Position numbers and translations under genes: made by a program. A stretch of 64,000 nucleotides of DNA from Cohnella kolymensis (GTDB taxonomy: Bacteria; Bacillota; Bacilli; Paenibacillales; Paenibacillaceae): positions 36,996 to 100,995 of the forward strand of contig NZ_JXAL01000029.1 in NCBI RefSeq assembly GCF_000829465.1. The letters run 5' to 3'. Within the stretch, counting starts at the first letter, position 1, and the number at the start of each line of letters is the position of its first letter. The notes under the pieces are model-generated. The model saw nothing but the letters and a program-made list of their open reading frames with translations, was not told the origin of the DNA and searched no databases. Positions 15,845-24,814 of this stretch are shown piece by piece.

Positions 15845-17370
15845 GATCCACAACGATTTTGGAGATGAAGGACATCGACAAATCGTTCGGCCCGAACCGG
15901 ATCCTGCACAGCGTTAATTTTTCGCTGGATGTCGGCCAAGTTCATGCACTTCTAGGCGCAAACGGAGCGGGAAAGTCCACACTGGTAAAGATTATTTCCG
16001 GCGTGTACGCCCTGGATGCCGGCAGAGTCTTCATCGGTGGAGAGGCGGTCAGTATCACGTCGCCGATCGCTGCTAAGAACCTCGGAATCAGCATTATTCA
16101 CCAAGAACTGAGCCTGGTGCCGGAAATGACGGTTGCGGAAAATATCTATTTGGGCAAGGAAAGAAGCCTCGGAGCATCCGGTCTGTTCTTTGCCAGATCC
16201 AAAGCGATTTCTGAGGCTAAGAAGCTTATGCAACAATACGGGATTTCGCTCGATCCCGGCAAGAAAATCCGAGATTTGTCGATCGGACACCAGCAGGTCG
16301 TTGAGATTTTGAAAGCGTTGTCCGACCAGTCCAGAATACTGATTATGGATGAGCCCACGGCAACCTTGACTGCCGGAGAAACCCATCAATTGTTTGCCGT
16401 TATCCGGCATCTAAAAAGTCTCGGAATCGGCATTATCTATATCTCTCACCGCTTGGACGAAATACAGGAAATATGCGATTATGTCACAATCATGAAAGAC
16501 GGCCGCGTTACGGCCAAGGGCGATATCGCGGATTTCAGCAGCGAGAGGATCATCGAATGCATGGTCGGCAGGCAGGTCGGCCACTACTTCCCTGAATCCG
16601 ACCGCAGGGCAAAAGAAACGGTGCTCGAATTGAAGGATATCCGTAAGGGAGATGTGCTCAGCGGTGTGTCCCTTGAGATTCGCAAGGGAGAAATAGTAGG
16701 GATATTCGGGTTGCTCGGGGCTGGACAGACGGAACTTACGAAGGTTATGTTCGGCGCGGAAAGCTGCGATTCCGGCGAAATTTTCTTGCATGGCAGCAAG
16801 GTCGATATCAATTCTCCGGCGAAGGCGAAGAAGCTCGGCCTAGCACTCGTAACCGAGAACCGCAAGGATGAAGGGCTGGTGCTGGAGTTGGGCTCGGCAT
16901 CGAACATGGCGCTCGCTTCAATGGGGAAGCTGGCTAGGTACGGAATCAAGCGTGACGGGGAAATCAAACGGATGGGTGACTCCTACGTCCAGTCGCTAAA
17001 TATTAAACTCAACTCGCTGAGCGAGCCGGTCCGAAATTTGAGCGGTGGCAATCAGCAGAAGGTCATCCTTGGCAAATGGCTGTACACCGATCCCGAGGTC
17101 ATTTTACTGAACGAACCAACGCGGGGAATTGATATCGGCGCCCGGTCTGAAATCTATCATTTGCTTTCACGGCTTGCAGATAAGGATAAAGGTATTCTCG
17201 TCGCTTCAAGCGATGCCGATGAAATTCTTGGCTTATGCGATAGAATTCTGGTGTTATTCAGGGGCAGAGTAGTGGTAGAGTTCAGCCGCAACACGGCGAC
17301 CGAAGAACTGCTGATGGAATATGCTTCAGGAGCCAAGGACAACAAAGCGGTTAAGGAGGTGGCAAGATGA
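15841..17370 (+). CDS. rbsA: Ribose-type sugar ABC transporter, ATP-binding protein
   Basis: A 509-residue double ATPase of the RbsA/MglA family. The first domain has Walker A GANGAGKST and Walker B ILIMDEPTATL; its signature region reads LSIGHQQ. The second domain has the degenerate Walker A GLLGAGQTE usual in this family, signature LSGGNQQK, and VILLNEPTRGID. It powers sugar import through the permease encoded by the next gene, with 4-nt overlaps on both sides. Length is normal. Confidence 0.95.
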   Translation: MRSTTILEMKDIDKSFGPNRILHSVNFSLDVGQVHALLGANGAGKSTLVKIISGVYALDAGRVFIGGEAVSITSPIAAKNLGISIIHQELSLVPEMTVAENIYLGKERSLGASGLFFARSKAISEAKKLMQQYGISLDPGKKIRDLSIGHQQVVEILKALSDQSRILIMDEPTATLTAGETHQLFAVIRHLKSLGIGIIYISHRLDEIQEICDYVTIMKDGRVTAKGDIADFSSERIIECMVGRQVGHYFPESDRRAKETVLELKDIRKGDVLSGVSLEIRKGEIVGIFGLLGAGQTELTKVMFGAESCDSGEIFLHGSKVDINSPAKAKKLGLALVTENRKDEGLVLELGSASNMALASMGKLARYGIKRDGEIKRMGDSYVQSLNIKLNSLSEPVRNLSGGNQQKVILGKWLYTDPEVILLNEPTRGIDIGARSEIYHLLSRLADKDKGILVASSDADEILGLCDRILVLFRGRVVVEFSRNTATEELLMEYASGAKDNKAVKEVAR

Positions 17371-18344
17371 TGAACCAGGCGGCTCCTGCATCGGGAATGA
17401 CGTCACGAAAAAATACTTTGTATTTCATGCAAACTTACGGCATGCTTTTGATTTTGCTGCTCGTTATCGCCATATTTTCTATGCTGACGCCGAACTTCCT
17501 CACAACATCCAACATTATCAATATTTTGCGTCAGGTATCGGTTGTCGGTATAATTGCCGTCGGCCAGACCTTAGTCATCCTAACTGCGGGCATTGATTTG
17601 TCCGTCGGCAGCATCGTAGGGCTTGCCGGTGCGATATCGGCCGGGGCGGCAATCAGTACGGGGAATCCGTATCTGGGAATAGCGGCAGGATTGTTCACAG
17701 GCGCGTTTTTCGGCTTCGTCAATGGCATTCTGATCGCGAAGCTTAAATTAACCCCTTTCATCGTAACATTGGCTACCATGACCGCAATATCCGGACTTAC
17801 CCTAATCTACACCGACGGAAAGCCTATTATTATATCCGATCCGGTATACAAGTTCATCGGTCAAGGTTATTTGGGCCCCATTCCGTTTCCCATTATTCTG
17901 CTGGTGTTCGTCTATGCGCTCTTTTTCTACGTGCTGAAGAAGACCGTGCATGGCCATTACATCTATTCCATCGGCGGCAACGAGAAGGCGACTGTGCTGG
18001 CGGGAGTAAGGGTCAATCTGCATAAAGTCATCGTCTATACGGTTTCCGGCCTGCTTGCAGGTGCAGCGGCGATCATCCTCAGTGCAAGGCTGTCTGCCGC
18101 TACCCCGATTGCGGGGAACGGTTATGAGCTTGATGCGATCGCGGCGGTCATTCTCGGAGGAACAAGCTTATTCGGAGGCAAGGGAGGTGTAATCGGTACA
18201 CTGATCGGGGTTCTCTTGCTTGGAGTACTAACGACCGGTATGAATTTGATCGACGTATCTCCTTTTTACCAGAATGTCGTAAAGGGTGTCATTGTGTTAC
18301 TCGCAGTCATTATCGATCGGTTCATTAACGCAGACAAACAATAA
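17367..18344 (+). CDS. rbsC: Ribose-type sugar ABC transporter permease
   Basis: A 325-residue membrane protein with about 8-10 segments and the BPD_transp_2 pattern GQTLVILTAGIDLSVGSIVG, followed by NGYELDAIAAVILGGTSLFGGKGG. It forms the membrane channel for the sugar. It overlaps rbsA by 4 nt and is 15 nt from the binding-protein gene. No anomaly seen. Confidence 0.95.
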   Translation: MMNQAAPASGMTSRKNTLYFMQTYGMLLILLLVIAIFSMLTPNFLTTSNIINILRQVSVVGIIAVGQTLVILTAGIDLSVGSIVGLAGAISAGAAISTGNPYLGIAAGLFTGAFFGFVNGILIAKLKLTPFIVTLATMTAISGLTLIYTDGKPIIISDPVYKFIGQGYLGPIPFPIILLVFVYALFFYVLKKTVHGHYIYSIGGNEKATVLAGVRVNLHKVIVYTVSGLLAGAAAIILSARLSAATPIAGNGYELDAIAAVILGGTSLFGGKGGVIGTLIGVLLLGVLTTGMNLIDVSPFYQNVVKGVIVLLAVIIDRFINADKQ

Positions 18345-18359
18345 ACGGGAGGGTTCTCT

Positions 18360-19345
18360 ATGAAAAAAACAGCTGCATTCTTGATCTTGTGCTTCACCTT
18401 GATTTTATCTGCCTGCGGCGGAAACAACACATCCGGCGGCAATGAGAAGGGTAATACCAATGCGAGTGCAGAACCAGCGGCAGCCGGGTCTTCGGAAATC
18501 CAGATCGCTACGCCATCAACACCCTGAATAACCCGTTCTTTGTCGCCGTGAAAGAAGGCGCGGAGAAGGAAGCGGCGGCCCTTGGCGTTAAACTGTCTGT
18601 GGTGGACGCCAATAACGATCTCGCGACTCAACTGCAAGGCGTTGAAGACTTGATTCAGCAGAAAATCGACGTATTGATACTTGATCCGGTTGACAGTGAC
18701 GGAACCGTTCCGCTGGTTGAAGCGGCTAATAAAGCCGGCATCAAAGTGATTACGACCGGCCGGCAAGTGAACGGAGGCGAGGTGGTCAGTCATCTCGGTT
18801 ACAACGAAATCAAACACGGCAATACGGCGGGAGATTTCCTGGCAGAACAACTTGGCGGCAAGGGGAAAGTGGTTGAACTGCAAGGCGTAATGGGTACGAG
18901 TGTTGCCCAGGAGCGGAGCCAAGGCTTCCAGGAAGCGATGGGACGCAATGCGGGGATCAAAATTCTCTCCAGCCAATCGGCTAACTTCGATCGGGCGGAA
19001 GGACTGACCGTAATGGAGAACCTGCTTCAAGCCCATGCGGATATCAACGGCGTATATGCAGCCAATGACGAAATGGCGCTCGGCGCTCTACAAGCTATTG
19101 AAGCTTCCGGCCGGAAGGGCATCGTAATCGTATCCAATGACGGCACGATGGATGCGTTCAATGCCATTAAGGATGGCAAAGTTGCGGGTACGATGGCGAT
19201 CTATCCGAACCAATACGGGGAAGCTGCCGTCGCTACAGCGGTGAAGCTGGCGAAAGGCGAATCGATTGAAGCCAAGATCGAGCTTCCTTCCATTTTCGTA
19301 TCCGCTAAGAACATCGATGAAGCCATTGCCGAATCCCAGAAATAA
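18360..19345 (+). pseudogene. rbsB: Ribose-type substrate-binding lipoprotein, frame broken by one missing base
   Basis: ATG 18360 opens a lipoprotein signal peptide with lipobox LSACG, then a Gly/Asn/Ala linker. The frame breaks near 18506; adding one G gives EIQIGYAINTLNNPFFVAV, the standard start of a Peripla_BP_4 sugar-binding domain, which runs on to TAA 19343-19345 (GTSVAQERSQGF, YAANDEMALGALQAI, VIVSNDG). It delivers the sugar to RbsC. SD GGGAGGG precedes it. The break has the same form as others in this window and is probably sequencing error. Confidence 0.88.
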
Positions 19346-19371
19346 TTTGAACTTTGAAAGAGGTGTGAAGC

Positions 19372-19827
19372 ATGAAAAGAAGCGCGATTCTTAATCAAGA
19401 CCTCAATGAGGTCATTGCCGGGATGGGGCATGGAGACTGGCTGCTCGTTGTAGATGCCGGCTTCCCGATACCCAATCATGTACGCCGAATTGATCTCGCC
19501 TTGCAAAAAGATGATCCGGATGTCGAGACAGTGCTGCGTTTGATCGCAGGAGATTTCATTGCGGAGAAAGTCTATTATGCATCGGAAGTTCCCACCTACA
19601 ATAAACCACTGATGGAAAAAGTACATGCTATTTTTGACTGCTCCGTATTCGATACGCTGCCACATAAGCAGATCCTGACGGAGGCGGCGAACAAGGCTAA
19701 AGCGATTGTCCGTACGGGCGCGTTCGATCCGTACGGCAATATCATTCTCCAATCGGGGGTAGACGCCCCACAGTGGTTTTCGAAGCCTGGATTGGTCGTT
19801 CCGAATGAGTATAAAGATAAGGTTTGA
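19372..19827 (+). CDS. rbsD: D-ribose pyranase-like (RbsD/FucU) protein
   Basis: A 151-residue member of the RbsD/FucU family. Seen: LNQDLNEVIAGMGHGDWLLVVDAGFPIP with the conserved active-site His (in MGHGD) and Asp (in VDAG), and the C-terminal RTGAFDPYGNIIL. It interconverts pyranose and furanose (or anomeric) forms of a sugar so that the kinase can use it. SD GAAAGAGG precedes ATG 19372. It is the last gene of the operon and is followed by a terminator. The family also includes fucose mutarotases, so the substrate is open. Confidence 0.93.
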   Translation: MKRSAILNQDLNEVIAGMGHGDWLLVVDAGFPIPNHVRRIDLALQKDDPDVETVLRLIAGDFIAEKVYYASEVPTYNKPLMEKVHAIFDCSVFDTLPHKQILTEAANKAKAIVRTGAFDPYGNIILQSGVDAPQWFSKPGLVVPNEYKDKV

Positions 19828-19891
19828 CCGATTAAGAACCAAGTGCCCAGAATCTATTGAGTAGACGGAAATAAAAGAGCGTATTAATAAA

Positions 19892-19940
19892 GCGGCTGCT
19901 GTTCCTGGTATTCAACCGGAAACAGCGGCCTTGTTTTTTC
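19892..19940 (+). terminator. Rho-independent terminator of the sugar operon
   Basis: GGCTGCTGTT (19894-19903) pairs with AACAGCGGCC (19921-19930), one G-U pair, followed by TTGTTTTTT. Confidence 0.8.
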
Positions 19941-20253
19941 TAAAACCGTCACCAGAAAATGCTATCATGGTTTTTAGTTTAATGGACAATGTTTATTTCG
20001 AAGACGCGTGGACGGGGGAGCAGTAAGAGGCGACAAGCCAATACATTAGGAAGCCAAAATCTTGCGGTTTTCTTGCTTATTCGGTATTTTTAAGGAAAGT
20101 ATTTACTAACGAGCTCCCGCAGTTTGTTTTCGAAAAATTCTGGAAAATATTCTATCGTTCAAGCTCAACAAAGCATCAGATGCTGAAATTTAATCAACGA
20201 AAGATGGACGAGTAAAAAGCAAGTCCAATAAAGACCCGAAAACTGGAGGATGC
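19941..20253 (+). other. Gene-free stretch with a startless open frame
   Basis: No gene with start signals. A plus-strand open frame without ATG, from about 20031 to TAA near 20216, encodes text such as VFEKFWKIFYRSSS and ends HQMLKFNQRKMDE. It may be the 3' end of a decayed gene; I cannot assign it. Confidence 0.35.
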
Positions 20254-20259
20254 ATGCAT

Positions 20260-20654
20260 ATGTCCGAACCGACAACGAAAAATTTTCAAAGTTACGATGA
20301 TTTCTGGCCTTTCTATCTTTCACAGCACAAGAAAGCTTCCACACGTGCCTGGCACTTCCTCGGAACGACTTGCGTGTTCGCCTGCATTCTCGCGAGCTTC
20401 CTCTTCAAGTGGTGGCTGTTTCTACTCGCCCGATCATCGCGTATGGGCTCGCTTGGTTCAGCCACTTCTTCATCGAAGGGAACAAACCCGCCACTTTCGG
20501 TCATCCCGTGTGGTCCTTGAGGGCAGACTTCAGAATGTACGGGTATATGCTTATCGGTAAGCTGGGCAAGGAACTGAAAAAACACGGAATTGAGAGTGGA
20601 GTTATACGGAGTCAGGCTTACGCGGCCGGGGAGCAAGAGCGAGGTGATATCTGA
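20260..20654 (+). pseudogene. DUF962 (Mpo1-like) membrane protein, frame broken by one missing base
   Basis: The first part reads FQSYDDFWPFYLSQHKKASTRAWHFLGTT and a membrane segment; after a break near 20430 the shifted frame continues PIIAYGLAWFSHFF, then EGNKPATFGHPVWSLRADFRM. Together they form a complete DUF962 protein of about 130 residues, a family related to yeast Mpo1 (2-hydroxy fatty acid dioxygenase). The His residues of QH, WHF, SHF and GHP fit the family metal site. SD GGAGG precedes ATG 20260 (or 20254). The stop overlaps the next ATG. Confidence 0.85.
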
Positions 20655-20933
20655 TGTGCAGAAACATTAAGACGTTATTTAACTTCGACCCTCCGGCTAC
20701 GGAGGATGAAATACAGGCGGCCTCGCTTCAATTCGTGAGAAAGCTGTCGGGCTTCAACGAACCTTCAAAAGCGAACGCGGAGGCGTTTCATCTGGCCCGT
20801 CAAGGAAGTCGCAGGGGTCGCTCAGAAACTGCTGAGCTCCTTGGTAACCCAAGCCCCGTCCCGGAATCGCGAGGTAGAAGTCGAACGTGCCCGTGCTAAA
20901 GCCGTCAAAAGGTTCGGAACCAGGGAGAATTGA
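20654..20933 (+). pseudogene. DUF2277 family protein, frame broken by one extra base
   Basis: MCRNIKTLFNFDPPATEDEI is the hallmark of DUF2277, a small family of about 90 residues with no known function. Near 20795 a CCC run appears one base too long; with one C removed the frame continues LAVKEVAGVAQKLL to RAKAVKRFGTREN and stops at 20931-20933. Its start overlaps the stop of the DUF962 gene by 1 nt, so the two are coupled. Confidence 0.82.
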
Positions 20934-20980
20934 AGAAGGCCGGAGCTCCATTCTTGAGAGCTCCGGCCTTTCTTCAATTC
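20932..20980. terminator. Bidirectional terminator between DUF2277 and anti-sigma genes
   Basis: GAAGAAGGCCGGAGCTC and GAGCTCCGGCCTTTCTTC form a near-perfect long stem around CATTCTTGA. It overlaps the last codons of the minus-strand gene. Confidence 0.8.
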
Positions 20981-21714
20981 AAAACGAGCTGCGCTGCGGC
21001 CTTCAATTCCTCAGCGGATGCGCCGGTCGGCCCGAGTGCCGTGAAATTCAGGGTGTGTCCTTGATTGTCCGGAGCTGACCAGAACAGCAGGGTATTATTC
21101 TTTACTGTTACAAACATGAATTCTTTTTGATCCTGGGTGAACATATCGACCTCGAGATTCGGATCCGCGGACAGCAAGAAGTTTGGATTCTTGTTGGACC
21201 CGTCATCCGTCATCACGGAAATCTCATAGGTTTCATTCTGGTCATTTTGAAAATACACGCTGACCTTCGCCATATTTTGTTCTACCTCAAACACCTTGCC
21301 CTCGGTGAATGCAAAACCTTGGGGAGGCTGCAAGTTCAAAGTCGCCAGCGTGGCAGGAAGTGCCCGGATGAATGAATCATAGTCGGAATACGATGTGGAG
21401 GGAACCCTTTCGACATTCGGATAATTTTTCAGGTCGTCAATTTTGACGCTGTGAACAACATTTCCCTGTGAGTCATGGAAATCAACGGTTTGACCGAACC
21501 ACACCGTGCTGGCATAGGCGCCCCCCATGATAGACAGCAGCAAGACAAAGGTGATTACCGCTGCTTTATAACTGCGGGAAGACCATTGGCGCTGTGCCGG
21601 TACGGGATAAGGCTTTTGGTCAATACGGCTCATAACTCGGTCGGCAACATCCGCATTCGGAAATTTTTTCGTTGCTTGAATCAGTCTAGAAGCGAACTGG
21701 TTGTCGGATTCCAT
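20974..21714 (-). CDS. Putative anti-sigma factor, single-pass membrane protein
   Basis: About 246 residues: a cytoplasmic N-terminal part of about 50 residues, one membrane segment (AAVITFVLLLSIMGGAYAS) and a large extracytoplasmic domain. No HxxxCxxC zinc anti-sigma motif is present. The start at 21714 is chosen because GGAGGA lies upstream. The gene overlaps the ECF sigma gene by about 29 nt on the same strand, the usual arrangement for an anti-sigma factor. The outer domain is not recognised; it may sense an envelope signal. Confidence 0.72.
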   Translation of the reverse strand: MESDNQFASRLIQATKKFPNADVADRVMSRIDQKPYPVPAQRQWSSRSYKAAVITFVLLLSIMGGAYASTVWFGQTVDFHDSQGNVVHSVKIDDLKNYPNVERVPSTSYSDYDSFIRALPATLATLNLQPPQGFAFTEGKVFEVEQNMAKVSVYFQNDQNETYEISVMTDDGSNKNPNFLLSADPNLEVDMFTQDQKEFMFVTVKNNTLLFWSAPDNQGHTLNFTALGPTGASAEELKAAAQLVLN

Positions 21715-22294
21715 CGATCTCTTCCTCCGTCCATTGTTTTTTAATTTTGTTTTTAGCTCGTTCGAATTTTTTGCGCAACGAGGCGGCATTGCCATCCAAA
21801 ATTACCGCCAACTCATCAAAGCTTTTATCCTCCAGAACCCTTAAGAGCACGATTTGCTTCTCTAGATCGGACAACTTACACAAATATTCCGTCATTTCGA
21901 ACACTTCGTTCTCGATACTGAAAGAACCGGCAGGAGCAGGCTGCACCAAGTGCAGGATTTTGAGCCAGCCATTTCGTTTGCGCAGGATGTTCAAGTATTG
22001 GTTGTAGGCAATCTTATATAACCAAGCGGAGAAGCTGACCCGGGGTTCATAGTCGGGAAGCTTGCGGAACGCTTGCAAAAAGACCTCCTGAACCAAATCT
22101 TCCGCTTCCTGCCGATGTCTGAACAATGAATAAGCGTAGGCGAAGATTCGTTGCTGGTGCATTCGGATCAGATGCTCAAAATCTTTCGTGTCGCCATTCT
22201 TCACATTGGCGATCCACTGGGCTTCAACATCGAATTCTTGGCTGATAGCGCTGCCTCCTTTCCGGAATGGGGCCCCATTTGCTAGGTATAACAC
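21686..22294 (-). CDS. ECF-type RNA polymerase sigma factor
   Basis: Region 2 (FEHLIRMHQQRIFAYAYSLF, EAEDLVQEVFLQAF, FSAWLYKIAYNQYLN) and region 4 (LSDLEKQIVLLRVLEDKSFDELAVIL) are clear. It directs transcription of its own unit and probably stress genes. The start is odd: GTG 22294 has no SD, whereas AAAGGAGG (22261-22254) is followed after 7 nt by ATC at 22246. Either an ATC start is used or the base is miscalled. The span given is the longest open frame; the protein from 22246 would have 187 residues. Confidence 0.88.
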   Translation of the reverse strand: MLYLANGAPFRKGGSAISQEFDVEAQWIANVKNGDTKDFEHLIRMHQQRIFAYAYSLFRHRQEAEDLVQEVFLQAFRKLPDYEPRVSFSAWLYKIAYNQYLNILRKRNGWLKILHLVQPAPAGSFSIENEVFEMTEYLCKLSDLEKQIVLLRVLEDKSFDELAVILDGNAASLRKKFERAKNKIKKQWTEEEIDGIRQPVRF

Positions 22295-22408
22295 ACGAGC
22301 TGCTTAAAATGTGACAGTCAGGGAACGATGCGATGTACATCATCGAATGTTATTGGAAGCATCACAGCCTCTTAGTTTAAAACCGGCTAAATATGATAGA
22401 ATAATAGT

Positions 22409-23080
22409 ATGAACACGAACAAACAACAACATGCGGTAACGCTGCCGAGAAGCAAGCAGAGAGTGATCAGGACTCCGCATAAGCGGACTGTCTCGCGTCG
22501 GTCTGCTCGTAAATCATTCAACATTTACAAGTTTACTATATGGGCTGTTCTGGCCATCGCACTTTTGCTGGTATGGAACCAGCTTCAAGCTATGTCACCG
22601 GTTGTGCCGAATATCCCCGCAAAGGATGTTCCTCCGGTTACCGGTTTGCATCCGGTTGTCGCACAGAAGAAAGCGGAGCTGGTTGCCTCAGCCAAGGAAA
22701 AAGGAATATCCGTAGTGATTACCGACGGTTTCCGCTCTAAGGAGCAGCAGAATGCGCTGTATCAGCAAGGCCGCAGCGATAGCGGCTTGGTCGTGACACA
22801 AGTCCAGGGCGGTTACTCCTACCACAACTATGGCCTGGCCATTGATTTTGCGTTACGCACCAAGAGCGGAGATGTCATCTGGGATCTGGAGTTTGACGGG
22901 AATCGCAACGGTCAAGCCGATTGGATGGAAGTTGTAGCTGTTGCGAAGCAGCTCGGGTTTTCTTGGGGCGGAGATTGGGAAGGCAGCTTTAAAGACTACC
23001 CTCACCTTCAAATGGATTTCGGCTACTCGATACAAGCGTTAAAGTCCGGCAAAAGGCCGCCCGTTGAGAGCCAACCCTAA
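22409..23080 (+). CDS. M15C peptidase, CwlK-like L-Ala-D-Glu/D-Ala carboxypeptidase
   Basis: A 223-residue cell-wall peptidase. Seen: a basic N-terminus, one membrane anchor (FTIWAVLAIALLLVWNQL, about residues 46-63) and an outer catalytic domain with VVITDGFRSKEQQNALYQQG, SYHNYGLAIDFA and DYPHLQM, the zinc ligands and catalytic residues of M15 peptidases. A short insertion with DGNRNGQADW looks like a calcium-binding loop. It trims peptide stems of peptidoglycan. ATG 22409 has no SD and lies close behind a -10-like TAGAAT, so a near-leaderless mRNA is possible. Confidence 0.87.
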   Translation: MNTNKQQHAVTLPRSKQRVIRTPHKRTVSRRSARKSFNIYKFTIWAVLAIALLLVWNQLQAMSPVVPNIPAKDVPPVTGLHPVVAQKKAELVASAKEKGISVVITDGFRSKEQQNALYQQGRSDSGLVVTQVQGGYSYHNYGLAIDFALRTKSGDVIWDLEFDGNRNGQADWMEVVAVAKQLGFSWGGDWEGSFKDYPHLQMDFGYSIQALKSGKRPPVESQP

Positions 23081-23097
23081 TCTCTATATTCCACACG

Positions 23098-23123
23098 AAA
23101 GGCCGCCTCTAGCAGGCGGCCTC
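23098..23123. terminator. Bidirectional terminator
   Basis: GGCCGCCTCTAGCAGGCGGCC is a strong hairpin between the convergent peptidase and exoA genes; it overlaps the exoA stop. Confidence 0.65.
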
Positions 23124-23888
23124 TTCGTTTATATCTGCAAGTGTAAGAATAATAGGGCAATGATCGCTGCCTGTTACATCGCAATCTATTTGCGCATCGA
23201 TCAACAACGAATTCAGTCTTGAAGACGCGAGAAAATAATCGATTCGCCATCCGACATTCCGCTGGCGCACGCCGGGCATATAAGACCACCAGGTATAGGC
23301 GTCAGTCCGTTCAGGATAGAAGTGTCTGAAGGTATCGGTAAATCCGGAATCTAGCAGGCGGCTCATCTTATCCCGTTCTTCCAAAGTAAAGCCGGAGTTG
23401 TTGACATTGGATTTGGGATTCTTCAAGTCGATCTCATGGTGGGCGACATTCAGATCGCCGCAAACAATAACCGGCTTATGTTCGTCCAGCTGCTCTAGGT
23501 AGCTCCGAAACCGGTCTTCCCATTCCAGACGGTAATCCAGCCGCGAAAGGTCACGTTTGGCATTCGGCGTGTACACGTTCACGAGATAGAAGTCTTCGAA
23601 CTCCAGTGTGATGATCCGCCCCTCGGGTTCTTCATCTTCTTCCAAACCGTATCGCACCGAAAGAGGCTTTATTTTTGTAAATACAGCAGTACCGGAATAT
23701 CCTTTCTTCAATGCGTAATTCCAATACTGATCGTATTGCTCGCTCTGTTCCAAGCTGATTTGTCCTTCCTGCAGCTTCGTCTCCTGAACACAGAATATAT
23801 CAGCGTCCATTTCTTTGAAGTATTCGTTGAACCCTTTGTTCACACAAGCTCGTAAGCCGTTAACGTTCCAAGATATTAGCTTGATCAT
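23109..23888 (-). CDS. exoA: Exodeoxyribonuclease III / AP endonuclease
   Basis: A 259-residue enzyme of the ExoIII family. Seen: MIKLISWNVNGLRA, the metal-binding Glu of QETKLQ, LVNVYTPNAK, the GDLNVAHHEIDL motif, GWRIDYFL, and the catalytic GSDHCPI near the C-terminus. It cuts DNA at abasic sites and removes 3' blocks in base excision repair. Length is normal for Firmicute ExoA. It is followed on the same strand by no other gene and shares a terminator with the peptidase gene. Confidence 0.95.
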   Translation of the reverse strand: MIKLISWNVNGLRACVNKGFNEYFKEMDADIFCVQETKLQEGQISLEQSEQYDQYWNYALKKGYSGTAVFTKIKPLSVRYGLEEDEEPEGRIITLEFEDFYLVNVYTPNAKRDLSRLDYRLEWEDRFRSYLEQLDEHKPVIVCGDLNVAHHEIDLKNPKSNVNNSGFTLEERDKMSRLLDSGFTDTFRHFYPERTDAYTWWSYMPGVRQRNVGWRIDYFLASSRLNSLLIDAQIDCDVTGSDHCPIILTLADINEEAAC

Positions 23889-23911
23889 GCTTTTCCCCTT
23901 ATCCCTGCCCT

Positions 23912-24334
23912 TTACTTGGCGCGCTTATTACGCATTGCAGCTAGCAGCTTAATTTGACCGCCGGAGTCTTCTATGAAATTCAGGTATTCGGCAGAGTCCA
24001 CCCCATAAATCGCGATTTTTACTTCGGAATTGTAATGGACGCCCCAGCCGTATTTCTTTGGCAGCATCGAAGCGCGCATGCAGGGATGGGGCTTCTGAAA
24101 CAGCTCGTCCCGAATTTGAGTGCCCCGGGATGATCGTTCATCTTCCGATATACTTTTATGCCGGAGATATACCTCGTAAATGAGATCGTCTCCTGTGTAT
24201 GCATACGGATTTTCGGAGAGAAGATCATATTCGATAAAAGGCTTTGATTTTCGCTCCTTTTTGTCGCTCGGGATTACAGCGCCGGTTACGGGACAATCCG
24301 GGGAAACCGTAATAAATGTATCTACGTAGCTCAT
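23912..24334 (-). CDS. DUF6157 family protein
   Basis: A 140-residue cytoplasmic protein that I match to DUF6157: DTFITVSPDCPV near the start, IEYDLLSENPYAYTGDDLIYEVY, CMRASMLPKKYGWGVHYNSEGKIALY-like text (here SEVKIAIYGV) and an ending with a basic tail. Function unknown. It lies 23 nt upstream of exoA on the same strand, so the two may share a transcript. Confidence 0.78.
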   Translation of the reverse strand: MSYVDTFITVSPDCPVTGAVIPSDKKERKSKPFIEYDLLSENPYAYTGDDLIYEVYLRHKSISEDERSSRGTQIRDELFQKPHPCMRASMLPKKYGWGVHYNSEVKIAIYGVDSAEYLNFIEDSGGQIKLLAAMRNKRAK

Positions 24335-24475
24335 AAAATAAATTCACCGCCTCTTTTTCAGGGAGTGTTCATGCTTGCCCTCATTATATTCCAACAATAC
24401 TGACAAATACAGTCAATAACTATGGTCAACCCACAGATCGGGATAATGAACTCAACATCCTAAGGAGGCAACAAA

Positions 24476-24710
24476 TTGGACGAAAATCCTATGTATACAA
24501 CGCCCAAAACGAACGGTAAATCCATCGCTGCTATGGTACTGGGTATATTATCGATTGTGGTTCCGTAAGCGGACGGGCGAACAAGGACGCGGCATGGCCA
24601 TCGCGGGAATGGTCACCAGTATTATCGGCACGGTGCTGTATGCTATTATTCTGATATTCCTTACATTTGTGTTTGCCTTTTATGTAGATTCCAACGAGTT
24701 TAACGTATAA
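24476..24710 (+). pseudogene. DUF4190 membrane protein with internal deletion
   Basis: From TTG 24476 (SD AAGGAGG) the frame reads NGKSIAAMVLGILSIVVP, then meets TAA. Another frame continues KRTGEQGRGMAIAGMV, TSIIGTVLYAIILIF and ends at 24710. These are the two membrane segments of a DUF4190 protein, but the loop and part of a segment between them (about 20-30 residues) are missing. This looks like a real deletion, like the one in the GNAT gene. Confidence 0.75.
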
Positions 24711-24727
24711 CGAGAACGTCGCTGCGC

Positions 24728-24756
24728 TTGCCCGGCCATCAGGTCGGGTTTTTTGC
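24728..24756 (+). terminator. Rho-independent terminator
   Basis: GCCCGGCC-atca-GGTCGGGTT-type hairpin followed by TTTTTT, after the DUF4190 remnant. Confidence 0.6.
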
Positions 24757-24814
24757 CGACTTGTGATATGATACGGGTGTTGTTATGCACTCTTGCTAAA
24801 AAGAAGGTTATTAT

